Shown here in pieces: positions 1-5,375 of a DNA stretch of 5,375 bases. The DNA comes from Leptospirillum sp037442005 (GTDB taxonomy: Bacteria; Nitrospirota; Leptospirillia; Leptospirillales; Leptospirillaceae), in the NCBI GenBank assembly GCA_037442005.1, contig JBBIRA010000082.1:1-5375 (forward strand). The letters run 5' to 3'. A program made the position numbers and the translations under genes. The notes below the pieces were generated by a model that did no database searches, was not told where the DNA came from, and was given only the letters and a program-made list of their open reading frames with translations. Numbering within the stretch: position 1 is the stretch's first letter; every line of letters begins with the position of its first letter.

Positions 1-1046
1 AAGAGAACCGGAAATTCTCCCCGGGAACGGGACTCCCTCCCCTGTGCAAACAACTCACGAACAATACGTTCGGATTCGCCAAGCCACATATTGAAGATTT
101 CCGGTCCTTTGACATGGAAGAAGGTTCCCTTGATTTCCCGACCTTCTTTTTTGGACATTTCTCCAGCAATGTAACTGGCTGTCGCCTTTCCGATCAGCGT
201 CTTCCCGCAACCGGGAGGTCCATACAGGAGAAACCCCTTCGGGGCCTTGAAACGGTACTTCTCAAAAAGATCCCCATGAAGAACCGGGTTCAGGATGGCT
301 TTCTGAATCTCTCCAAGAGCCTCTTTCTGACCTCCGACATCATTCCAGGAAACATTCGCTATCTCCTTGACCAAAAACTGGCTGTCCTGGGAAGACACTT
401 TTTCCAGGGCCAACCGGGAAGAGGGATCCAGCCTGACAGAGTCTCCCGGCTGGATCGGCTGATCCCTCAAGGATTCCCCGCGACCCAGAACCATCGCTCC
501 CATTCCTCCTCCCACAGCCCGATCCTGTCCAATTTCAAGGCGCCCGTCCGGCAGAACCCGATCCACACGCGTCACAGGCCCATGCATGTCCGGCTCCATG
601 ATACCAACCAGAGAAAGGGCTTCATTCAGACGAACTCGCATCCCGGGATGACATGAAGAGGGCTCAATCCGGGGGTCGAGAGCTGCATGGTAATCCCCAC
701 CACCCACAGAAACCCAGACGAAACCGTCTTCCATGACCTCGATCAATGTTCCGATCCGGAATGCCGGGCTCGTCACTTTCTCCAGGACATCATTCATTTT
801 CTCCTGTTCGGACAACAGCCGGCTCCACTCCACCTCTGCTTCGAAAAGACTTTTCTTGAGATTAAAAAGATCTCTTCGGACAGAATCATGCTCTTCAAGC
901 TTCTTGCCGATCCGGTCAACTCCCTCAATCAGCGAACGAAACAGAGATTCCATCCGGGCTTTTTCCGGATTATCGGAGGGAGAATTGTGCTGATGTTCCG
1001 ATGTGTCTTGATGTTCTGGAGAGGAAAAAGAACCATGGTCACTCAT
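1..1046 (-). CDS. arc: Proteasome-associated AAA+ ATPase ARC/Mpa (partial, C-terminus beyond left edge)
   Basis: This is the hexameric ATPase that unfolds tagged proteins and feeds them into the bacterial 20S proteasome in the cytoplasm. The 348 visible residues show the family's order: a hydrophilic His-rich N-terminus (1-30), a helical coiled-coil segment (about 30-90) that in Mpa/ARC recruits the tag, two OB-like beta domains (about 95-215), and the start of the AAA+ domain. Walker A is GPPGCGKT at residues 276-283, preceded by APKGFLLY. The pore-loop region is KGPEIFNMWLGESER (about 313-327). The frame leaves the window just before the expected Walker B. The ATG at 1046 is chosen because AAGGAG lies 9 nt upstream and the coiled coil follows directly. 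The aromatic pore-loop residue is Trp321, where Mpa/ARC proteins usually have Tyr or Phe. Tag, Dop, PafA and 20S genes are not visible here. An ordinary FtsH or Cdc48 ATPase is unlikely given the coiled-coil/OB architecture. Confidence 0.93.
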   Translation of the reverse strand, partial: MSDHGSFSSPEHQDTSEHQHNSPSDNPEKARMESLFRSLIEGVDRIGKKLEEHDSVRRDLFNLKKSLFEAEVEWSRLLSEQEKMNDVLEKVTSPAFRIGTLIEVMEDGFVWVSVGGGDYHAALDPRIEPSSCHPGMRVRLNEALSLVGIMEPDMHGPVTRVDRVLPDGRLEIGQDRAVGGGMGAMVLGRGESLRDQPIQPGDSVRLDPSSRLALEKVSSQDSQFLVKEIANVSWNDVGGQKEALGEIQKAILNPVLHGDLFEKYRFKAPKGFLLYGPPGCGKTLIGKATASYIAGEMSKKEGREIKGTFFHVKGPEIFNMWLGESERIVRELFAQGRESRSRGEFPVL

Positions 1047-1055
1047 TCGCGAGGA

Positions 1056-1061
1056 CTCCTT
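1056..1061 (-). promoter_or_regulatory. Shine-Dalgarno site of arc
   Basis: The minus strand reads AAGGAG here, 9 nt before the ATG at 1046. It supports that ATG as the start of the ARC coding region. Confidence 0.75.
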
Positions 1062-1099
1062 CTATCAGCGGGAAAAAGGGCTCCGACCCATGAGCTTTC

Positions 1100-1129
1100 A
1101 GTCTAAGAGCCTTTCAGACGCCAAGTCAA
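1100..1129 (-). promoter_or_regulatory. Candidate sigma70-like promoter for arc
   Basis: On the minus strand a -35-like TTGACT (1124-1129, 5 of 6 consensus matches) is followed after 18 nt by a -10-like TAGACT (1100-1105, 4 of 6 matches). Transcription would begin near 1092 and leave a leader of about 45 nt before the arc ATG. It lies in the only gap longer than 20 nt in the window, between dcd and arc. On the coding strand, the stretch upstream (about 1130-1175) is rich in pyrimidines. I see no strong hairpin with a T-run after dcd, so read-through from dcd into arc remains possible. Confidence 0.45.
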
Positions 1130-1184
1130 TTGAAGAGGAAAGAGGGAAATCCTGTTTCGGGAAGAAATGAAAAGACAGTCCGGA

Positions 1185-2246
1185 TTAAAAAACCCTGAAG
1201 TACTTACTGAGCTTCAGCCCCTGGGCATTGTAATTTGATCCGATTTCCTGACCATACATTTTTTCAGGGGTCCGGTTCATCCGCTCAAACCGAAGCCTGA
1301 AAATGCGCTGTCCATCCACAATCCTGAAAGGAACATCGTGCGGCCGGACCTCCAGGACCGCCCTTGCCCCATGATCTGAAAATCCGAATCCAGGATCAAA
1401 AAAACCGGCATAATGAGTCCGGAGTTCACCGGACTGAGCATCAAACTCCAACATCTCTGCGGCATAATCACCGGGGATCCGGATCCTCGACCGGGAGGCA
1501 AAGAGGTAAAAATCTTCGGGCTCCAGAATCAAGGCCCCGTCAGAAGGTCTTAAAATCGGCTCCCAGAAAGCGTCAGGAGAAACAGGAACTCCTGAGGCCA
1601 GATCCAGAATTCCCGAATTTTTTCTGGCCCGGTACCCGACAACTTCTCCCCCGGAAAGGTCGACCCCCAGAATCAGACCATCCTGGAGCGCTCCTTCCTC
1701 CGGACTGGAAAACAGGGAGAATTGACGGTGCAAGTCAAACATCTCCTTGTCTGACAGGAGACTCCGGCCAGAAAAAAGACGCAACTGTGAAAAACAGAGC
1801 CCCGGAGCGATCCGAAGGGGGAATGACCGTGAAAAAACCTCAAGATAGAGCTTTCCTTTATATCCATAGGGGATATCATCAAATCGGTGGCCGTGTTCCG
1901 TCAGAACCCGCGTAAAGACATCAATTCGCCCGGTCGAGCTTTTCGGATTGGCTTTGCCTCCGACAGTCTCCGGAAGGGCAAGGGACTCATCCAGAGGAAT
2001 CAGATAGATGGCCCCTGGCTCGATATAAGGATGCGTATCAAGGTCAATCTTATAGAGCGTCATGGACGGAAGAAGATCCGTTACACTTTCCCCCTGGGGC
2101 AAAAAACTGCTCCGGATCCGGTAGGCAACCTTTCCCAGTCGGAGATCGAGCGATGCCGGCTGGATCTCAAAACAAGTGAACTGCCGGGAACCGATCGCAC
2201 CATCGGAAATAAGCCCCCGGATTTCTCCATCACTTAACGTTCCCAA
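1185..2246 (-). CDS. dcd: 2'-deoxycytidine 5'-triphosphate deaminase, long tandem-domain form
   Basis: This enzyme deaminates dCTP to dUTP, the precursor of dUMP for thymidylate synthesis. At 353 aa it is about twice the length of E. coli Dcd and matches the long DCD family. Two dUTPase-like halves are visible. The first has QPASLDLRLG (29-38), PKSSTGRIDVF (101-111) and a YLEV segment with Glu136. The second has FFDPGFGF (282-289) and AVLEV with Glu299. The YAGFFDPGF-to-VLEV stretch resembles the canonical active-site segment of Dcd, where a Glu in a VLEF context acts as general base. The C-terminus (YGQEIGSNYNAQGLKLSKYF) is typical of the family. The start is TTG at 2246, overlapping the end of bluB by 13 nt and supported by a strong Shine-Dalgarno site. 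The stop is TAA. It is the last gene of the apparent operon. Whether it also hydrolyses dUTP cannot be read from the sequence. Confidence 0.9.
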   Translation of the reverse strand: MGTLSDGEIRGLISDGAIGSRQFTCFEIQPASLDLRLGKVAYRIRSSFLPQGESVTDLLPSMTLYKIDLDTHPYIEPGAIYLIPLDESLALPETVGGKANPKSSTGRIDVFTRVLTEHGHRFDDIPYGYKGKLYLEVFSRSFPLRIAPGLCFSQLRLFSGRSLLSDKEMFDLHRQFSLFSSPEEGALQDGLILGVDLSGGEVVGYRARKNSGILDLASGVPVSPDAFWEPILRPSDGALILEPEDFYLFASRSRIRIPGDYAAEMLEFDAQSGELRTHYAGFFDPGFGFSDHGARAVLEVRPHDVPFRIVDGQRIFRLRFERMNRTPEKMYGQEIGSNYNAQGLKLSKYFRVF

Positions 2247-2986
2247 AAAGTCTCCTCCGGACGATCCAGCTCCTCTTTCAAGTCGGCTAAAAACTTCCCT
2301 TCCTGTCCCTCCCAGCGGTCAAGAAAGACAAGGTCGGACAATTTTTGCCGGTAGGCCCATTCTTCTGTTTCAAGCATCGGACGGGATGGAAACTGGGAAA
2401 CGAATCCCAGACAGAGAAGCCCGATCGGACGGATATGAAACGGAAGCCCAAGGATAGACTGAACATCCCCCTTGCGAAAAATGGTGACCCAGCCCATCCC
2501 GATTCCTTCTGCCCGGGCCGCAAGCCACATATTCATGATTCCGCAGGAAGCACTGTAAAGATCCGTGTCCGCATCAGATAAACGGCCCAGCACATGCGGT
2601 CCCTCCCTCGAGGGATCAATGGTCACAGCGATGACAAGCGGCGCTTCCAGAATCGCTTCAACCTTCAGGGAGAGAAATTTTTCCGCCCTGGGGGACTCGA
2701 AAATCACCGCAGCAGATTGCCGCTCTTTATCAACAGCATGTTTCAGCTGTAAGCGGACATCCCGGCCCTCGATCAGGATAAAATTCCAGGGCTGCATGAA
2801 TCCGACAGAGGGAGCATGATGCGCTGCTCGCAAGAGACGGACAAGAGTCTCCCTTGGAACAGGATCCGGCAAAAATTCCCGCCGGATGTCTCTTCTGGTA
2901 TAGATGGCGTGGTACACACCTCTTTTTTCATCTGGAGGAAACGAATGGTCGGGACGGGCACTCACGCCATCATCATCTGTTTTCAT
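2234..2986 (-). CDS. bluB: 5,6-dimethylbenzimidazole synthase BluB
   Basis: BluB is a flavodoxin-reductase-like enzyme that breaks down reduced FMN with O2 to give 5,6-dimethylbenzimidazole (DMB), the lower ligand of cobalamin. The 250 aa protein carries the family signatures in order: GVYHAIYTRRDIRREFLPDP (23-42) with the FMN-binding arginines and Asp33, AAHHAPSVGFMQPWNFIL (54-71), DTDLYSASCGIMNMWLAA (140-157), and GIGMGWVTIF (161-170). It is slightly longer than many homologues because of about 20 hydrophilic residues at each end. The HHAPSVGFMQPWNF motif separates it from general nitroreductases. The ATG shares bases with the kamA stop (ATGA), and the 3' end overlaps dcd, so all three are probably translated from one message. 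Thr168 stands where the family usually has Ser. BluB needs O2, which fits an aerobic or microaerobic host. No other cobalamin genes are visible. Confidence 0.95.
   Translation of the reverse strand: MKTDDDGVSARPDHSFPPDEKRGVYHAIYTRRDIRREFLPDPVPRETLVRLLRAAHHAPSVGFMQPWNFILIEGRDVRLQLKHAVDKERQSAAVIFESPRAEKFLSLKVEAILEAPLVIAVTIDPSREGPHVLGRLSDADTDLYSASCGIMNMWLAARAEGIGMGWVTIFRKGDVQSILGLPFHIRPIGLLCLGFVSQFPSRPMLETEEWAYRQKLSDLVFLDRWEGQEGKFLADLKEELDRPEETFWER
2252..2258 (-). promoter_or_regulatory. Shine-Dalgarno site that decides the TTG start of dcd
   Basis: The minus strand reads GGAGGAG within the last codons of bluB, 5 nt before the TTG at 2246. No in-frame ATG exists near the expected N-terminus, and the protein begins in register with family members (LSDGEIRGLI). 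This strong site therefore makes TTG the likely start, with translation coupled to bluB. Confidence 0.75.
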
Positions 2987-4137
2987 CGTTCATTCCCCGG
3001 ACCGATCACTTCAGACTGGTCCGAACGGACCCCGGAAACCGGGTCTCCAGAATCGGAAGGACTCTTGTTCCCGGACTCGTTCACCAGGAGAGGATCCGGA
3101 TAAGTGAAAATCTTCCCTTCGTAGTTTTTCAGAACCACATCGCCATCCCCCATCGAAAGCATGTAGTCCGATGGAAGCACCGGGATCTTGCCACCTCCTC
3201 CCGGCGCATCAATCACGTAGTGGGGAACGGCCATTCCCGAAGTGTGTCCCTGGATTTCCCGCATAATGGCAAGTCCCGTGGAAACGGGCGTCCGGAAATG
3301 ATTGGCACCCCTGGTCAAATCCGCCTGATAGAGGTAATAGGGTTTAACCCGGATTGTCAGGAGCTTCTGGAAAAGCTTTTTCAATGTCCCGGCATCATCG
3401 TTCACTCCCTTCATGAGCACTGTCTGGCATCCCAGAGGGATACCGGCATCGGCCAGACGATTGCAGGCCAACGACGTTTCAGGAGTGATCTCATCGGGAT
3501 GGTTGAAGTGCAGGTTCATGTATAAGGGGTGGTACTTCCTGAGCATTGCCGCCAGCGATTCCGTCACTCGCTGCGGCAGGGAGGATGGCACCCTGGAGCC
3601 AATCCGGATGATCTCAACATGGGGGATACTCCGCAATGAAGACAGAATATGCTCCAGATAATCGTCTTTAAGCATCAGGGGATCCCCCCCTGACAGGATG
3701 ATGTCCCTGATCTCAGTATGCGCACGAATGTAAGCGATCCCTTCTTCCACCTCATCCCTGGTGACAACGCCCTCAGGGGTTCCGATCATCCGTTTTCGCG
3801 TACAGTAGCGACAATAAATCGGACACTGGTTCGTCACGAGAAAAAGGACCCTGTCCGGATACCGGTGAACAATAGCTGGAACCGGACTGTCCTCATCTTC
3901 GGACAGCGGGTCAGCGGGACTGTCGGCGTCCATGATCTCTTCCGGGTCCGGAATGACCTGACGCCCGATGGGACCGAGAGGATCCTTGATCAGGGTCTGG
4001 TAATACGCATTGATTCTGACGGGAAATGTTTCCTCAACATCGCTCTGGCCGACTCCCTCTTTGGTCAGCCGCCAGGCGGGCGGAAGCTGATCAGACCGGC
4101 GGATTCCGTCTACGAGAAGCTGTTGCCATTCTTCCAT
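2983..4137 (-). CDS. kamA: L-lysine 2,3-aminomutase (radical SAM, PLP-dependent)
   Basis: KamA converts L-alpha-lysine to L-beta-lysine using SAM, a [4Fe-4S] cluster and PLP. The cluster motif is CPIYCRYC, with Cys105, Cys109 and Cys112, followed by SGGDPL (149-154), which in radical SAM enzymes helps bind SAM. The PLP lysine is Lys317 in APGGGGKIP. Asp273 (YQADLTRG) and Asp310 (YVIDAPGGGGK) match the pair that binds the substrate side-chain amine in clostridial lysine aminomutase, which favours lysine over glutamate as substrate. At 384 aa it is a little shorter than the clostridial enzyme (416 aa). It ends in a hydrophilic tail of about 34 residues. The ATG at 4137 has AGGGAG 8 nt upstream. 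The preceding ATP-grasp-like gene ends 16 nt before it, and bluB begins within its stop codon. The PGGGGK motif and intact C-terminus argue against the EF-P modification enzyme EpmB. No acetyltransferase AblB is visible in the window. Confidence 0.93.
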   Translation of the reverse strand: MEEWQQLLVDGIRRSDQLPPAWRLTKEGVGQSDVEETFPVRINAYYQTLIKDPLGPIGRQVIPDPEEIMDADSPADPLSEDEDSPVPAIVHRYPDRVLFLVTNQCPIYCRYCTRKRMIGTPEGVVTRDEVEEGIAYIRAHTEIRDIILSGGDPLMLKDDYLEHILSSLRSIPHVEIIRIGSRVPSSLPQRVTESLAAMLRKYHPLYMNLHFNHPDEITPETSLACNRLADAGIPLGCQTVLMKGVNDDAGTLKKLFQKLLTIRVKPYYLYQADLTRGANHFRTPVSTGLAIMREIQGHTSGMAVPHYVIDAPGGGGKIPVLPSDYMLSMGDGDVVLKNYEGKIFTYPDPLLVNESGNKSPSDSGDPVSGVRSDQSEVIGPGNER

Positions 4138-4145
4138 ACCATTAA

Positions 4146-4151
4146 CTCCCT
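4146..4151 (-). promoter_or_regulatory. Shine-Dalgarno site of kamA
   Basis: AGGGAG on the minus strand lies 8 nt before the kamA ATG and within the 16 nt gap after the upstream stop codon. It supports co-transcription with the upstream gene and fixes the kamA start. Confidence 0.7.
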
Positions 4152-4153
4152 AG

Positions 4154-5375
4154 CTATATGGACGTCTCTGGTCGAACCGGCGCACCGGGGGAAAGGATTG
4201 CGTCCGTCATGCCATGAATGATCTTCTTGTCCTGGGGACAAGCCGTCATCAGCACCCCACCAAGAATGGCCTTTTCATGGCGCACGAAATAATAAGGACA
4301 GGCCCTGACCCGGTACAACCCCGATTCAACCGAATCCGTATCAGTGTCAAAACAGGAAAATTCAAGAAGCGATGTTCGAACAAAAGGCTGGAGAATATGG
4401 GGAGTGACCGGCCAGGCATCCAATGCCGCCGATACGCTCCGGTTCCACTCCTCCTCGGAAAGATCGTGGCCGATGACCACGCCCCGGCTTCCCCAGGAGT
4501 CGGGAGAAAATCCGGAAGGCTTTATAATGAGTTCACGTTCTTTTTGAGTCAGTCCATAAAGGGAGTTGAAATCCCAGAGGGGCTTCCCTTTCGTTTCCAG
4601 ACCAACCAAAGCGGCCCCGGCAGGAACAGGGGTGGGATCCATTGCCCATGTTTTTGGGATGACCTGATCAAGAACCACCCGCAAATCTTCCCTGATGTTC
4701 TCTTCCCAGAATGACCTTAACCGGAAGTGGTGCCACAACGCCAGACCAAGTTTTTCCTCAAGCCATGGCTTGAAAGGGGGAGTCACCTTGACCCGGCCAC
4801 CCTTCACGAAATACTCAAGGATATCAATTTTTGGGATGTTTTCCCGATCAAAAAGCTCAAAAAAACGGTAAACAATGTTGATCCGGATTTCATGACCTTG
4901 CGGATCGAGGCGATAGAGACCTTTCCCGTCAAAAAGCATCTCTCTGGGGTGAATACAGGCCGCCGGAAAAAAATCCGCGTCAAGACAATCAGCAAGATAA
5001 TGCATCTCCGAGCGATAATCACGGGACTCATCCGAAACCATGATGACCAGAGAAGGATCCGGATCCAGTCCACGGATCATGGACGCGAATCCTGCCACCA
5101 TCCCTCCTGTCCGGCCGAAAACCTCCTCCCGGCCCTGATTTCTCATGGCGACGGAAAGAGCCTGCAACAGCCCCACCCCGCCAGGAACGGAATCCATTTC
5201 TGTCAGAACCGGACCGGAGGGAGTAATCAGCAAATCAGGCCGGAGAACTCCGGGAAGATCATTCCGGAATTTTCTGGACCGGCCGAACTCAATCAGTCTG
5301 GAGGGTTTTCCCTGATCAAGAATCCCGGAAACAAAAGACAGACTCTTGTCCAGCGTCGATTTTCTGTATAATGCA
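4154..5375 (-). CDS. Uncharacterised ATP-grasp-like protein (partial, N-terminus beyond right edge)
   Basis: The frame is open to the right edge, so the last 406 residues are visible and the true start lies outside. I do not know a named function. Features visible, numbered from the first full codon at 5374: TEMDSVPGGVG (58-68); INIVYRFFELFD (about 165-176); PPFKPWLEEKLGLALWHHF (about 199-217); a VIPKTW segment (about 238-243); then KERELIIKPSGFS (278-290) and WGSRGVVIGHD (294-304). Lys285 followed by a Gly-rich loop, then LQPF (328-331), resembles the nucleotide-binding layout of ATP-grasp ligases, which join a carboxylate to an amine through an acyl phosphate. The C-terminal part has CPYYFVRHEKAILGGV and ends in TAG. 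There is no signal peptide or membrane segment in the visible part. The close link to kamA (16 nt) suggests a shared pathway. From memory, similar uncharacterised proteins with the WGSRGVV segment exist in other phyla; I could not check this. The ATP-grasp assignment is an inference from motifs. Confidence 0.65.
   Translation of the reverse strand, partial: ALYRKSTLDKSLSFVSGILDQGKPSRLIEFGRSRKFRNDLPGVLRPDLLITPSGPVLTEMDSVPGGVGLLQALSVAMRNQGREEVFGRTGGMVAGFASMIRGLDPDPSLVIMVSDESRDYRSEMHYLADCLDADFFPAACIHPREMLFDGKGLYRLDPQGHEIRINIVYRFFELFDRENIPKIDILEYFVKGGRVKVTPPFKPWLEEKLGLALWHHFRLRSFWEENIREDLRVVLDQVIPKTWAMDPTPVPAGAALVGLETKGKPLWDFNSLYGLTQKERELIIKPSGFSPDSWGSRGVVIGHDLSEEEWNRSVSAALDAWPVTPHILQPFVRTSLLEFSCFDTDTDSVESGLYRVRACPYYFVRHEKAILGGVLMTACPQDKKIIHGMTDAILSPGAPVRPETSI

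Larger units (their letters stand above)
1185..5375 (-). other. Apparent operon: ATP-grasp-like gene, kamA, bluB, dcd
   Basis: Four genes run in the same direction with 16 nt, -4 nt (ATGA) and -13 nt junctions. No promoter-sized gap exists between them, and each internal start has its own Shine-Dalgarno-like site inside or just after the preceding gene. Any promoter for the unit lies to the right of the window. Functionally the genes touch amide-bond formation (inferred), beta-lysine synthesis, the cobalamin lower ligand and pyrimidine deoxynucleotides, so the grouping is not an obvious single pathway. Confidence 0.75.

Noticed and set aside
114..656. Plus-strand open frame of 180 codons near the left edge
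   Set aside because: It is antisense to the ARC gene, which has Walker A and OB-domain features in the minus frame.
1133..1184. Possible terminator after dcd
   Set aside because: Only a weak CTGT/ACAG pairing could be found and there is no following T-run, so I did not list a terminator.
1475..1486. Palindromic GGATCCGGATCC, also found at 5055-5066, with many single GATCCGG occurrences
   Set aside because: Both copies lie inside coding regions and encode ordinary residues (Arg-Ile and Asp-Pro pairs). They look like a result of codon preference for CGG, ATC, GAT and CCG and not a regulatory repeat.
2854..3525. Plus-strand open frame of 223 codons opposite bluB and kamA
   Set aside because: It is fully antisense to two confidently identified genes, and its translation is rich in Arg, His and Ser with no recognisable domain. 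It is a shadow frame.
2983..4137. KamA as the EF-P modifying aminomutase EpmB
   Set aside because: EpmB is shorter and lacks the DAPGGGGK context, and the substrate Asp residues of lysine aminomutase are present here.
5231..5233. TTG as the start of the ATP-grasp-like gene
   Set aside because: The frame stays open for 47 more codons to the window edge, and these read as plausible protein continuous with the downstream part. The true start is probably outside the window.
4727..5371. Plus-strand open frame of 214 codons near the right edge
   Set aside because: It lies opposite the ATP-grasp-like gene, whose motifs are coherent. The plus-strand translation shows no family signature.

Overview
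The window is a densely packed piece of a bacterial chromosome. All recognisable genes lie on the minus strand, so the natural reading order runs from position 5375 down to 1. The combination of an ARC/Mpa-type proteasomal ATPase, a long-form dCTP deaminase, BluB and lysine 2,3-aminomutase, together with moderate GC content, suggests a Gram-negative bacterium. Nitrospirota, for example a Leptospirillum-like acidophile, is my best guess. This rests on recognising protein families and not on a database match.

Layout in transcription order: (1) 5375-4154, the C-terminal part of an uncharacterised ATP-grasp-like protein that is open at the right edge; (2) 4137-2983, lysine 2,3-aminomutase (KamA), a radical SAM/PLP enzyme; (3) 2986-2234, BluB, the flavin-destroying 5,6-dimethylbenzimidazole synthase; (4) 2246-1185, a tandem-domain dCTP deaminase; (5) a 138 bp gap with a plausible sigma70-like promoter; (6) 1046-1, the N-terminal two thirds of ARC, the AAA+ ring ATPase of the bacterial proteasome, cut by the left edge just before Walker B.

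Genes 1-4 look like one operon. There are 16 nt between genes 1 and 2, an ATGA overlap between 2 and 3, and a 13 nt overlap between 3 and 4 with a TTG start placed by a strong Shine-Dalgarno sequence. The ARC gene probably starts its own unit, although no convincing terminator separates it from dcd. The remaining proteasome genes (a Pup- or UBact-type tag, Dop, PafA, 20S subunits) would be expected to the left, outside the window.

The most interesting point is the pairing of an uncharacterised ATP-grasp-like protein with a KamA that keeps its lysine-binding residues. No beta-lysine acetyltransferase (AblB) is visible. This raises the possibility that beta-lysine is a substrate for amide-bond formation by the ATP-grasp protein, which is a hypothesis and not a demonstrated function. 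Long plus-strand open frames are shadows of these genes.
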